A stretch of DNA of 64,000 nt from contig NZ_CP101134.1 in NCBI RefSeq assembly GCF_024296865.1, positions 3,720,001 through 3,784,000 on the forward strand, written 5' to 3'. Of this stretch, positions 45,446-55,400 are shown one piece after another. The notes under the pieces were generated by a model, which saw only the letters and a list, made by a program, of their open reading frames with translations, had not been told where the DNA came from and ran no database searches. Made by a program: the position numbers and the translations under genes. Positions within the stretch are counted from its first letter, which is position 1, and the number at the start of each line of letters is the position of its first letter. This DNA is from Sphingobacterium sp. LZ7M1 (GTDB lineage Bacteria; Bacteroidota; Bacteroidia; Sphingobacteriales; Sphingobacteriaceae).

Positions 45446-45906
45446 GTGTCAAAATGAGAAACGAAGGTTCTCGGATATTTACAGACATAATCAATTTCGG
45501 ATGACATTGGTCTTCAGGCCCTTTACCTTCGCCCCCCCTAGCTGTCGTCCTGACGAAGGAAGGATCTCGGAATTTTACAGACATATCAATTGCGGATGGC
45601 ATTGGTCTTCAGGCCCTTTACCTTCGCCCCCCCCTAGCTGTCGTCCTGACGAAGGAAGGATCTCGGAATTTTACAGACATATCAATTGCGGATGGCATTG
45701 GCGTACAGGTCCTTTACCTTCGCCCCCCCCTAGCTGTCGTCCTGACGAAGGAAGGATCTCGGAATTTTACAGACATATCAATTGCAGATGGCATTGGCGT
45801 ACAGGTCCTTTACCTTCGTCCCCCCCCTAGCTGTCGTCCTGACGAAGGAAGGATCTCGGAATTTTACAGACATATCAATTGCGGATGGCATTGGCGTACA
45901 GGTCCT
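45446..45906. repeat. 96-bp tandem repeat array with poly-C tracts
   Basis: About five units; the shared block GACGAAGGAAGGATCTCGG starts at 45552, 45648, 45744 and 45841, i.e. 96, 96 and 97 nt apart, with a degenerate first unit near 45455. Each internal unit has a poly-C tract of 7 or 8. The last unit runs into module A. Open frames through the array come from the 96-nt period and are not credible genes. Confidence 0.85.
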
Positions 45907-46080
45907 CAATCTTCGATTGAGAATGACAAGGTCATGGGGGGGAGAAACGTACAGATTCTTCACTGATCGTTCAGAATCAAAATACGCTATTGAGGGATTC
46001 TTCGCTTCGCTCTGAATCTATTTTTTAATTTATTTTGGATTGTTGTCATCGTGAGCACAGCGAACGAACTGTTTTTTTTA
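45880..46080 (+). repeat. Interspersed repeat module A, copy 2
   Basis: Shares GTACAGATTCTTCACTGATC, TCAGAATCAAAATACGCT and CTCAATCTTCGAT with the other copies. A degraded start of module B follows (46095-46180), with CACGCTGTGG and CTCGCTGTGGGTTTT and a run of nine C. Confidence 0.7.
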
Positions 46081-46204
46081 ATGAAAATTGATTGAAAAAC
46101 ATTCCCCCCCCCACGCTGTGGCTTCACCATTACAACCATCCAGGTTCTACAAACGTTTCACCCTCGCTGTGGGTTTTGCTAGATTCAAGCTTTCATTGAG
46201 ACCA

Positions 46205-46239
46205 TAAAAAAAGCGGATATCTGCATTCAGATATCCGCT
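46205..46239 (-). terminator. Intrinsic terminator after the superoxide dismutase gene
   Basis: AGCGGATATCTG, loop, CAGATATCCGCT; on the minus strand it is followed by a seven-T run, 24 nt after the stop codon. Confidence 0.9.
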
Positions 46240-46262
46240 CTCTAAGAATAATCTATTATGGA

Positions 46263-46877
46263 TTAACCTTTTTTAGCTTCCGCGTAACGTTTAGCTACGT
46301 CATCCCAATTTACTACGTTGAAGATCTCTTCTAGGTAGGCTGGGCGTTTATTCTGATATTTTAGGTAGTAAGCATGTTCCCATACATCGATACCAAAGAT
46401 TGGAGTACCTTTTACTTCAGCAACATCCATCAAAGGGTTATCTTGATTAGGAGTAGATACTACATCCAGTTTACCGTCTTGACCAACGATTAACCAAGAC
46501 CATCCTGAACCGAATCTACCAGCACCTGCTTCTTGCAATTTCTTTTTCAATTCTGCGAATGAACCGAAAGTAGCATTAATATCATTTGCTAAATCTCCTG
46601 TAGGCTCACCACCTGCATTTGGGCCTAAAACCTTCCAGAAAAGATCATGGTTCCATACACCGCCAGCATTGTTTCTCACTGCTGCTGGGTACTTGCTCAC
46701 ATTCTTCAGGATTTCTTCCAAAGAAAGGTTTTCTGCATCGGTACCTGCAATAGCTTTGTTCAAGTTGTCTACATATGCTTGGTGGTGACGATCATGGTGA
46801 ATGATCATTGTTTCTTTATCGATAGATGGTTCTAATGCGTCTGCTGGGTAAGGTAACGCCTCTAATTCAAATGCCAT
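46263..46877 (-). CDS. sodA: Superoxide dismutase, Mn-type or cambialistic
   Basis: Cytoplasmic Fe/Mn superoxide dismutase, 204 residues, no signal peptide. The metal ligands are His27 ([12 protein letters not shown]), the His in [13 protein letters not shown], and Asp and His in [18 protein letters not shown]. Gly in the NNAGG block and Gln in [10 protein letters not shown] follow the Mn-type pattern rather than the Fe-type; many Bacteroidota enzymes of this type work with either metal. Single-gene unit with its own terminator. Confidence 0.94.
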   Translation of the reverse strand: MAFELEALPYPADALEPSIDKETMIIHHDRHHQAYVDNLNKAIAGTDAENLSLEEILKNVSKYPAAVRNNAGGVWNHDLFWKVLGPNAGGEPTGDLANDINATFGSFAELKKKLQEAGAGRFGSGWSWLIVGQDGKLDVVSTPNQDNPLMDVAEVKGTPIFGIDVWEHAYYLKYQNKRPAYLEEIFNVVNWDDVAKRYAEAKKG

Positions 46878-46968
46878 AACGTTTATATTTTATTTATTAA
46901 TTATCAATACACGAATATAACAATTTAAGCGCGTTTTTGTTTCGTTTAGGCGCCAATTTGTGGATAAC

Positions 46969-47445
46969 TCAACGTTTATTACGAAAAAAAGACATCATGA
47001 GTTCGGCACATTCCTTTTCCAGCACGCCCGACTGAATGATCGTCTTGGGATGGATGATTTTTTCATGGATACTGGAATAGCCTCTCTTTTCATCGCGGGC
47101 CCCGTAGACAATCTTGCTGATCTGGGTCCAATAGCTTGCACCGGCACACATTACACAGGGCTCAACAGTCACATAAAGGGTGCAATCCTTCAGATACTTT
47201 CCTCCGAGAAAGTTCGCCGCTGCCGTAAAGGCCTGCATTTCTGCATGGGCTGTTACATCATTCAACCTTTCGGTCATATTATAGCCCTTGCCAATGATCT
47301 TTCCATTGGACACAATGATGGCACCAATCGGGATTTCATCTTCCTCAAAGGCTTTCTTGGCAAGCTTCAAGGCTTCCTGCATATACTGCTCATCAAGACT
47401 GGGGATACCTTGTTGAGGATTTTCTTCGAAATTGTACACCTTCAT
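46969..47445 (-). CDS. tadA: tRNA-adenosine deaminase family protein (TadA-like)
   Basis: Zinc deaminase of 158 residues. Zinc ligands and proton shuttle: His67 and Glu69 in TAHAEMQAF, Cys97 and Cys100 in VEPCVMCAGA. ALKLAKKAFEEDEIPIGAIIV is the usual TadA start. TadA converts the wobble A34 of tRNA-Arg to inosine; guanine deaminases are close relatives and cannot be fully excluded, but this length and the tRNA-linked neighbour favour TadA. The start codon overlaps the stop of the upstream csaA-like gene by one nt. Confidence 0.85.
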   Translation of the reverse strand: MKVYNFEENPQQGIPSLDEQYMQEALKLAKKAFEEDEIPIGAIIVSNGKIIGKGYNMTERLNDVTAHAEMQAFTAAANFLGGKYLKDCTLYVTVEPCVMCAGASYWTQISKIVYGARDEKRGYSSIHEKIIHPKTIIQSGVLEKECAELMMSFFRNKR

Positions 47446-47786
47446 TACTTCAGCTTTGCACCGTTCGGAACCTTTCGTTCCACGGTTGTCAAAATAATAT
47501 CTCCATTCTCATCCTCGAATCCCGTTACCAAGCACTCGGACATAAAATTGGCAATCTGTTTTTTAGGGAAATTCACGACTGCCACCACTTGTTTACCAAT
47601 GAGCTCTTCCTTGGAATACTGTGCAGTGATTTGGGCGGAGGACTTGCGGGTCCCGATCTCCTCACCAAAATCTACCAGCAATTGGTAGGCTGGCCTTCGG
47701 GCTTTTGGGAAATCAGAAACTTCCAATATTGTCCCTACCCGTAGATCCACCTGTTCAAACTCTTCCCAACTGATCAACTTCTCCAT
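47445..47786 (-). CDS. csaA: tRNA-binding-domain protein, CsaA-like
   Basis: 113 residues made of a single EMAP II/tRNA-binding OB fold: WEEFEQVDLRVGTILEVSDFPKARRPAYQL, FGEEIGTRKSSAQIT, GKQVVAVVNFPKKQIANFMSECLVTGF. This matches CsaA, described as an export-related chaperone with a tRNA-binding fold. Translationally coupled to the downstream tadA-like gene, and 8 nt after the small CsbD-like gene. Confidence 0.9.
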   Translation of the reverse strand: MEKLISWEEFEQVDLRVGTILEVSDFPKARRPAYQLLVDFGEEIGTRKSSAQITAQYSKEELIGKQVVAVVNFPKKQIANFMSECLVTGFEDENGDIILTTVERKVPNGAKLK

Positions 47787-47794
47787 ATCCTTCC

Positions 47795-48010
47795 TTATAG
47801 TCTATTTGACTCCAGGTCGGTCAATTCTTTGGAAAGGGTAAACACGACATAGTCTACATTACGGTTCAATCTTTTGGCAAGACGTTTCAAAAGTTCTTCC
47901 TCTTGGCCTGGACTGTATTGCAAGTCTTCTTCGGAAAGAGTGTTATATTTTCTTTTCAGTTTTAGTTTTAATATGGGCCATTCTTCGGCACTGATCTTGA
48001 AATTATACAT
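47795..48010 (-). CDS. Small CsbD-like protein
   Basis: 71 residues. EEWPILKLKLKRKYNTLSEEDLQYSPGQEEELLKRLAKRL follows the pattern of CsbD-like stress proteins (Trp, Lys-rich helix, then L-x-E/D-D-L and G-x-x-E-x-L). Role unknown; CsbD is a general stress protein in Bacillus. First gene of a three-gene run with csaA and tadA. Confidence 0.65.
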   Translation of the reverse strand: MYNFKISAEEWPILKLKLKRKYNTLSEEDLQYSPGQEEELLKRLAKRLNRNVDYVVFTLSKELTDLESNRL

Positions 48011-48081
48011 ATTAATATGCGCTTATTGAATAAAAACTACTAATTTAGTGTTTGGAATTAGTAAATATATAAATTTTTGAT

Positions 48082-48660
48082 ATGAAAAAAATCTTACTTG
48101 GATTAGCTGCCTTATTCTTATGCGTTCAGGCAACGCAAGCACAATTATTACCGAGCTTAAAGTTGGGTATTAAGGGCGCAGTAAACTTTTCGAGCTTGAA
48201 ATCGGATGGTTCATGGTTGAATTCAGATACAAAAGCTGGATTCCAAGCAGGTATTTGGGGACGTGTAGGTGTTGCAGGTTTCCACGTTCAGCCGGAGTTG
48301 TACTATACGCAGAAAAAAGCTGGATATGAAACTGAAGATGGAACAAACAGTGAAGCAACCTTCAAGAGTGTTGATTTACCAGTTCTTTTAGGTACTAGAA
48401 TTGGCTTAGGTCCAATCGGCGTACGTATCCAGGCAGGTCCAGTATTTTCATTCGCTCATGAGGGAGATATCAAATCGGTAGCCAATACAGATGCTTACAA
48501 AAAATCATCGACTGGAATCATCGGAGGTGTTGGTGCTGACATCAGCAAATTCACTGTTGACTTGAGATATGAACATGGCTTGAGTAATATGAGCAAAGAT
48601 AATGCGCACAAGCAAAAGATCAGTATGTGGTCAATTGGAGTGGGTTACTCTTTCTTGTAA
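48082..48660 (+). CDS. Outer-membrane beta-barrel protein (porin family)
   Basis: 192 residues with signal peptide ending TQAQ. GIKGAVNFSSLKSDGS, FQAGIWGRVGVAGFHVQPELYYTQK and the end SMWSIGVGYSFL match the small eight-stranded outer-membrane barrels (PorT/OMP_b-brl type) frequent in Bacteroidota. Specific function unknown. Single gene, divergent from the CsbD-like operon. Confidence 0.88.
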   Translation: MKKILLGLAALFLCVQATQAQLLPSLKLGIKGAVNFSSLKSDGSWLNSDTKAGFQAGIWGRVGVAGFHVQPELYYTQKKAGYETEDGTNSEATFKSVDLPVLLGTRIGLGPIGVRIQAGPVFSFAHEGDIKSVANTDAYKKSSTGIIGGVGADISKFTVDLRYEHGLSNMSKDNAHKQKISMWSIGVGYSFL

Positions 48661-48683
48661 GCTCTTAATAATAAAAAGTTTTT

Positions 48684-48718
48684 GGCCTGATTTGATAAAA
48701 ATCGGGCCTTATTTTTTG
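48684..48718 (+). terminator. Intrinsic terminator after the beta-barrel gene
   Basis: GGCCTGATTT (48684-48693) pairs with AAATCGGGCC (48699-48708), one G-U pair, followed by a T-rich tract. Confidence 0.85.
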
Positions 48719-48788
48719 GCGAAAATTAGAACCATTCTAAATTAGGTCTTTTTTATACATAAATCTCATTTATATGTCATCAAATAGA

Positions 48789-48796
48789 TAGATTTG
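48789..48796 (+). promoter_or_regulatory. -7 promoter box of the sdh operon
   Basis: TAGATTTG, an exact TAnnTTTG match, 27 nt before the sdhC ATG. No standard -33 seen. Confidence 0.5.
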
Positions 48797-48823
48797 CGTA
48801 CTTAAATTAAATTCATAGTAATA

Positions 48824-49603
48824 ATGAGTAAATCAAAGCCAGTATTAACATCTTCACTAGGGAAGAAACTAATCATGAGCTTGACGGGATTGTTCTTATG
48901 TACTTTCTTGATAGTTCACTTGATCGGTAACTTACAACTATTTAAAGATGATGCGGGGTATGCGTTTAACAATTACGCTTATTTCATGACCCATTTTACC
49001 CCGATTAAAGTAGTATCATACCTACTTTATCTTTCTATCATTGTTCACGCGGTTTATGCTCTTATCCTAACTACAAAGAACAAAGCAGCACGTCCTATTG
49101 GTTACAACCAGTATGATGGAAACGCAAACAGCGCTTGGAATTCTCGTAACATGGGAATCTTGGGTACTGTTTTACTAATTTTCATTGTTACACACATGCA
49201 AAACTTCTGGTTTCAGTACAAATTTGGAACTACTCCTTACGTAGAGTACCGTACTGAAATCTCAACGGGTAACCAAGAGGTTTTACAGTTAGACGATATT
49301 CCTTCAGATTACATCGGGTATGTTCAATACGAAGACGCTGGATTTGAAGTAGTTAAATCTAAAGATTTATACAGACAAGTGGCCGTTACTTTCCAAAACC
49401 CTTTATTGGTTGGATTGTACCTTTTAGGAATGGCAGCATTAGCTTTCCACTTGATCCACGGTTTCCAATCTGCATTCCAAACGATTGGTTTCAACCACAG
49501 ACGTTACAAAGGCATCATTAAAACAATCGGAATATGGGTATTCGGAATTATTATTCCAATCCTATTCGCGTCTATGCCATTGTATTTTTATTTTGTTAAA
49601 TAG
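48824..49603 (+). CDS. sdhC: Succinate dehydrogenase cytochrome b subunit (b558 family)
   Basis: 259-residue di-haem membrane anchor of the succinate:quinone oxidoreductase, of the single-subunit b558 type. About five membrane helices with histidines at helix positions expected for haem ligands (FLIVHLIGNLQ, IIVHAVYALIL, VTHMQNFWFQ, LAFHLIHGFQSAF). The SLTGLFLCTFLIVHLIGN start is characteristic. First gene of sdhC-sdhA-sdhB; electrons pass to menaquinone in this phylum. Confidence 0.95.
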   Translation: MSKSKPVLTSSLGKKLIMSLTGLFLCTFLIVHLIGNLQLFKDDAGYAFNNYAYFMTHFTPIKVVSYLLYLSIIVHAVYALILTTKNKAARPIGYNQYDGNANSAWNSRNMGILGTVLLIFIVTHMQNFWFQYKFGTTPYVEYRTEISTGNQEVLQLDDIPSDYIGYVQYEDAGFEVVKSKDLYRQVAVTFQNPLLVGLYLLGMAALAFHLIHGFQSAFQTIGFNHRRYKGIIKTIGIWVFGIIIPILFASMPLYFYFVK

Positions 49604-49652
49604 GTTATTTACAGATTACGCAATAGCAAGATCTTATAAATAAATAAAGGAT

Positions 49653-51587
49653 ATGTTAGATTCAAGAGTACCTTCAGGCCCTTTGGCCGAAAAATGGTCA
49701 AAACATAAATTTGAGATGAAGCTGGTCAACCCAGCCAACAAGCGTAAGTTTACCATTATCGTTGTTGGTACAGGTTTGGCAGGAGCATCTGCTGCCGCTG
49801 CATTAGCAGAATTAGGCTACAACGTTAAAACATTCTGTTATCAGGACTCTCCAAGACGTGCGCACTCTATTGCTGCACAAGGGGGTATTAACGCTGCGAA
49901 AAACTATCAAAACGACGGTGACTCAGTTTACCGTCTATTCTATGATACGATCAAGGGTGGTGACTACCGCGCTCGTGAGGCAAACGTATACCGTTTGGCT
50001 GAAGTTTCGGTAAACATCATCGACCAATGTGTTGCTCAAGGTGTTCCTTTCGCACGTGAATATGGTGGTCTATTGGACAACCGTTCATTTGGTGGTGCAC
50101 AGGTATCACGTACGTTCTACGCACGTGGTCAAACGGGACAACAATTATTGCTAGGTGCTTATTCAGCGCTTAACCGCCAGATTGAAGCTGGTAAAGTAAA
50201 ATCCTACACTCGTCACGAAATGCTAGATTTAGTAAAGATCGATGGCGAAGCTAGAGGTATCATTACACGTGACCTTATCACCGGTGAGATCGAAGCTCAC
50301 GAAGGTCATGCGGTATTATTATGTACTGGTGGATACGGAAACGTATTTTTCCTTTCTACAAATGCAATGGGCTGTAACGTAACGGCTGCATGGAGAGCGC
50401 ACAAACGTGGAGCTTTCTTTGCTAACCCTTGTTATACACAGATCCACCCTACTTGTATCCCAGTTACCGGTGACCATCAATCCAAATTGACTTTGATGTC
50501 AGAGTCCTTGCGTAATGATGGCCGAGTATGGGTTCCAAAGACAATTGAATTGGCAGAGAAACTTCGTAAAGGAGAATTGAAGCCTAAAGATATCAAAGAA
50601 GACGATCGCGATTACTTCTTGGAAAGAAAATACCCTTCATTCGGTAACTTGGTACCCCGTGACGTGGCTTCACGTAACGCTAAGGAAATGGTTGACGAAG
50701 GACGTGGTGTTGGTAAAACTGGAGTAGCGGTATTCCTGGACTTCGCTGAAGCGATCCAACGTTTAGGAAAAGATGTAGTCGAAGCTAAGTATGGTAACTT
50801 ATTCGACATGTATTACCAAATTACTGACGAAAACCCATACGAGCAACCAATGCGTATCTACCCTGCGGTTCACTATACCATGGGTGGTGTTTGGGTTGAC
50901 TACAACTTGATGACAACGGTACCAGGTTTATACTGTTTAGGAGAGGCTAACTTCTCTGATCACGGTGCTAACCGTCTAGGTGCTTCGGCATTGATGCAAG
51001 GTCTTTCTGATGGTTACTTCGTAATCCCTTACACTGTAGGTGATTACTTAGCGAAAATCGGAAACTTCAAACCTGTTGACAAAAACAATCCTGCATTCGA
51101 GCAAACCCGTAAAGAGGTTGAAGAAAGAATCAACAAGTTATTGGCCCTTAAGGGTAGCAAAACGGTTGATGACATCCACAAGAAATTAGGCCACATCATG
51201 TGGGAATACTGTGGAATGGCTCGTACAGCAGAAGGATTGGAAAAAGCAAAAGGCTTGATCCAAGATCTTCGCAAAGAGTTCTGGACTGACACGAAAGTAT
51301 TGGGACAAAACGAAGAGTTGAACATGTCCCTAGAAAAAGCTGGCCGTGTTGCAGACTTTTTGGAATTAGGAGAATTAATGGTTGACGATGCTTTGAACAG
51401 AAATGAGTCTTGTGGTGGTCACTTTAGAGTGGAATCACAAACTGAAGAAGGAGAAGCAAAACGTAATGATGATGAATATGCATATGTTGCAGCTTGGCAA
51501 TACAATGGTGATAACCAACCAGAGATCTTGCACAAGGAATCATTGGTATTCGAAAACGTTAAGTTAACACAAAGAAGTTATAAATAA
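49653..51587 (+). CDS. sdhA: Succinate dehydrogenase/fumarate reductase flavoprotein
   Basis: 644-residue FAD-binding catalytic subunit. FAD-binding [20 protein letters not shown], the covalent-FAD His block [31 protein letters not shown], the substrate-site region [14 protein letters not shown], and [17 protein letters not shown]. Sits between the cytochrome b and iron-sulfur subunit genes, the order typical of the b558-type complex. Confidence 0.97.
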   Translation: MLDSRVPSGPLAEKWSKHKFEMKLVNPANKRKFTIIVVGTGLAGASAAAALAELGYNVKTFCYQDSPRRAHSIAAQGGINAAKNYQNDGDSVYRLFYDTIKGGDYRAREANVYRLAEVSVNIIDQCVAQGVPFAREYGGLLDNRSFGGAQVSRTFYARGQTGQQLLLGAYSALNRQIEAGKVKSYTRHEMLDLVKIDGEARGIITRDLITGEIEAHEGHAVLLCTGGYGNVFFLSTNAMGCNVTAAWRAHKRGAFFANPCYTQIHPTCIPVTGDHQSKLTLMSESLRNDGRVWVPKTIELAEKLRKGELKPKDIKEDDRDYFLERKYPSFGNLVPRDVASRNAKEMVDEGRGVGKTGVAVFLDFAEAIQRLGKDVVEAKYGNLFDMYYQITDENPYEQPMRIYPAVHYTMGGVWVDYNLMTTVPGLYCLGEANFSDHGANRLGASALMQGLSDGYFVIPYTVGDYLAKIGNFKPVDKNNPAFEQTRKEVEERINKLLALKGSKTVDDIHKKLGHIMWEYCGMARTAEGLEKAKGLIQDLRKEFWTDTKVLGQNEELNMSLEKAGRVADFLELGELMVDDALNRNESCGGHFRVESQTEEGEAKRNDDEYAYVAAWQYNGDNQPEILHKESLVFENVKLTQRSYK

Positions 51588-51633
51588 GCCAAAGGGCTTC
51601 CTGTGAAGCCTTTTGCTACTCAAAAATATTATC

Positions 51634-52410
51634 ATGAGTGCACATATGAATTTAACGCTAAAAGTTTGGCGTCAGAAAAACTCAAATGACAAAGGACAAT
51701 TCGTGACTATCCAAGCTAAGGACATCGCTGATGATATGTCTTTCCTAGAAATGCTGGATGTGGTAAACGAAGACCTAACTCGTCAAGGGGAAGATCCTAT
51801 CTATTTCGACCATGACTGTCGTGAAGGTATCTGTGGAATGTGCTCCTTAGTTATCAACGGACGTCCTCATGGGCCAAAATACGGTATTACAACTTGTCAG
51901 CTGCATATGCGTTCTTTCCACGATGGCCAAACTATCGTGATTGAACCATGGAGAGCTGCTGCATTCCCTGTATTGAAAGATTTAGCTGTTGATAGAACAT
52001 CATTTGACAGAATCCAACAAGCAGGTGGTTATATCAACATCAACACTGGTGGACCGCAGGATGCCAACAATATCTTGATCCCTAAGCGTATCGCTGATGA
52101 GGCTTTCGAATCGGCAACCTGTATCGGATGTGGAGCGTGTGTTGCTGCATGTAAAAATGCTTCAGCTATGCTATTCGTATCGGCTAAGATTTCACAATTC
52201 GCATTATTGCCGCAAGGTCAGACTGAACGCTATGAACGTGCTCAGGCAATGGTTGACCAAATGGACGCAGAAGGTTTCGGTAACTGTACAAATACTGGAG
52301 CTTGTGAAGCGGAATGTCCAAAAGGCATTAAATTAACAAACATCGCAAGAATGAACCGTGAGTATTTTACGGCGAAATTCTTCCGTCAAGAAGACGTTCA
52401 CCAACACTAA
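51634..52410 (+). CDS. sdhB: Succinate dehydrogenase iron-sulfur subunit
   Basis: 258 residues from the ATG at 51634 ([14 protein letters not shown]); a TTG seven codons earlier is unlikely. Carries all three clusters: the [2Fe-2S] ligands in [18 protein letters not shown], then TTCQ; the [4Fe-4S] block [13 protein letters not shown]; and the [3Fe-4S] block [15 protein letters not shown]. Links the flavoprotein to the haem-bearing membrane anchor. Followed by a strong terminator. Confidence 0.97.
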   Translation: MSAHMNLTLKVWRQKNSNDKGQFVTIQAKDIADDMSFLEMLDVVNEDLTRQGEDPIYFDHDCREGICGMCSLVINGRPHGPKYGITTCQLHMRSFHDGQTIVIEPWRAAAFPVLKDLAVDRTSFDRIQQAGGYININTGGPQDANNILIPKRIADEAFESATCIGCGACVAACKNASAMLFVSAKISQFALLPQGQTERYERAQAMVDQMDAEGFGNCTNTGACEAECPKGIKLTNIARMNREYFTAKFFRQEDVHQH

Positions 52411-52426
52411 GGTTGAATTTCTCTAT

Positions 52427-52462
52427 AAAACTCCTCGTAAAATTATTTGCGAGGAGTTTTTT
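52427..52462 (+). terminator. Intrinsic terminator after sdhB
   Basis: AACTCCTCG, 12-nt AT-rich loop, CGAGGAGTT and a T run. Confidence 0.9.
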
Positions 52463-52494
52463 ATTTATATTTACCCATTAGTAAAATCAGATAA

Positions 52495-55400
52495 ATGGGT
52501 AATAAAATAAGAATCCTCTTACTAATCCTAACTGTATCTTTCCTCGCTACCGCCATCATGATCAACAAAATGGTAACCAAGGAAGATATGTTGGAATTGG
52601 ATACTAGAACTCTTTCAAATAACATTCATCAATACGAAGACATTGTAGACGAGCTGTGGGCAGATTCTAATCTCATGAAAGCCTTCGTCAATGTTGAGGT
52701 CTACCCTACCCAAGTCCTAGATGTAGCCAAGAAATACGGCGACAAATACAAGATCTTCTTTTATATCTATAAGGACCATAAACCCATATTCTGGAGCAAC
52801 AATATCTATGTTCCCCTTACGGATGGCGGCATCCAATCGGATGTGGTCTTTATACAGGAAGACAATCGATCCTTTATCCTCAAACGGAAGACATTAACCT
52901 CCAATACTTCTGTCCTCGCACTAATCCCTGTAAAGACCAATTTCTCGATTACCAATGAATATCTCGTCAATCATTTCTTCAATGAGCTCATTGCCACCAA
53001 CAATCTGACCATTGCAGACTATACGGATACAGAGAACATAAAAAACATCTATAGCAAGACAGGGGCCTATTTATTCTCGGTTAAGCTAAATCAAGGGAAG
53101 CATGACAATATTTTTATGGATATCCAATTTATGTGTTGGGTATTCGCTTCGATCTGTTTCCTGATCTTGGTCAATAATATCTGTCTAATGATTGCAAAGA
53201 ATGGCAGACCCTGGTTTTCACTTGCCTTCTTTACCTTTACTTTGATCCTGACCCGGTATGTGGATCTAAACACAAACTGGCTGGCATCCTCATCAAGCAT
53301 TGGACTATTTGACCCTAAATATTACGCTTACAGTCCACTCCTTCCTAATCTCTGGGGTTTCTTTATGACCACCCTATTGGTAGGCTGGCTGGTTTTTTAT
53401 TTCAGGGTTATCCAACCTTACCTTAGGATCCCATTGAAGAAACTGACTGGAAACCTAGCGACCATTACTGCCTTGCTTTCAATTTTGGGGATCTACCTGA
53501 TCAGCAACTTACTGTTTTTCCATCTTTCTACCCTGATTACGAACAGTACCGCGGTAACATTGGACCTGACCAATTTACTTTCCTTTAACTCCTACAGCTG
53601 GTTGAACATCTTGATCATGTGTATCAACATGGTTATCCTGCTCTATTTCATAGATACGGTTGTCAATATCTTAAAGTCAATCCTACCGAATACAACATCC
53701 TTTCTGAACATTCAATTGATTGCTTTGGTTACAGCGATCATCTTGAATGCCATTTTTGTTGGCGACAATACCTTCTTTAACATCTTCTTGGCGGGCATCA
53801 TCATGCTAAGGGCCTATAGTAAACTGAAGGTAAACCTGGCCATGTCCACTTTTATCCTTACCCTGGTTTTTCTAGCGTTCATGACCACCTCCGTCTACAC
53901 CAGAAGCTTGGAGTCAAAGGTAGAAAGGGAAATGAAGGTGACGGTAAATCAGTTGGAAGCAGAGGACGACCTAAATGCCACCGCCTTGTTTGTGGATCTG
54001 GAAAGGAAGATAACAGCTGACGAAGGATTGCGACAATCTTTCGCCATCAGCTTGCCAAACACGCAGATTGACATTATCAATGAATATATCAAGAACACCT
54101 ATTTCAGTGGTTACCTTTCGAAATTTGAGTTCAACGGTTATTATTATTACAATGACCAGGCCTTAGGCAACTATGAGAACAATAAAATCGATGAATACAG
54201 GGAGAAGGTAATCAATAAGTCCACCAAGGTTCAACAGACAGAACATTTCTACCGTGTCCGTAGTGACTTGGGAACCCATGAATATTTCCTGCAATTTGAT
54301 ATACCAGTCGATACGACCGAAGACCGTGTGGTCCAAGTATTCATCAACCTCAAGAACAGGGCCTATGGCACGACCATGCCTTATCCAGAGATCCTTTCGG
54401 ATAGCAAGGTGGAATTTATCAGGAACTACCAGAGCAATGCAACCTCCTTTGCACTATATCGTGATGGAGCATTGGTCACCCAAAATGGTTCATTCACCTA
54501 CCCCAACAAGGATGATGCCTTTGGCGGGAAGGTACAGCAATACATAACAAGGGATGACTATAATGGCTACTTTAACCTGGTCTATAAACCGGATCCTAAT
54601 ACCACCCTTGTGGTCAGCACTCCGCAGCTAAGCTTATGGCAGTCTGTCGCGGTGTTCTCCTTCCTATTCCTATGCCTGTACATCTATTTCCTGATATTCG
54701 ATGGTATCAAATATTTCTTTAGTACCATTACACAGAAATCATTCAATTTCCGAAGTATCAAATACCACTTCAAATTATTGATAAACCGTATCCAGTATAG
54801 TACGCGTATTCAGACCATGATCATTGGTGTCGTGATCTTTGCGATCGTAATCTCTGGATTTATTTCCTTTATCAGTATTTCGGGTCAATTGGAAAAATCG
54901 AAGGTGCAGCAACGTCTAGGGTATATCATGGATGTAGTAAAAAAGATTGAGAACAAGATCCAATCTTCCGATAACCTATCCGAGGCTGAAATACAGGACT
55001 TTGTAAAGAATTTCTCCGAAACCTCGGTCACTGACATCAACCTCTATAACAAAAACGGAAAGTTGATCTTTACCTCCCAACCCAAGATCTATGATATGGG
55101 ATTGGTTTCAAGGTTTATTAATCCGATCGCGTTCAATAACCTGAACGTTCTCAAAAAAACGGATTCCTTTATCAAGGAGAATGTTGTGACCTTTGAATAC
55201 AATTCAAGTTATGCAACTATTAAAAACAATGAATACAACAATATCCTCTTCTTAAATATTCCATACTTTACATCCGTAGAGGAAGAAAATGAAAGCCAAA
55301 ACTTATTGTTGAATACCCTCTTGAATATCTATACCATCATTATCCTAGGGTTAGGTTTCTTAACGGTCATGGTTGCCAACTCCATTACCAAACCATTGAG

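Noticed and set aside
45501..45830. Open frame of 109 codons with 32-residue repeats
   Set aside because: It is produced by a 96-nt tandem DNA repeat whose period is a multiple of three; it has no credible start context or family resemblance, and runs across variable poly-C tracts.
45446..45906. CRISPR array
   Set aside because: Units of 96 nt abut each other without unique spacers, and no cas gene is present.
46960..47688. 242-codon open frame on the plus strand
   Set aside because: It is antisense to the clear tadA and csaA-like genes, whose zinc-site and OB-fold motifs are intact.
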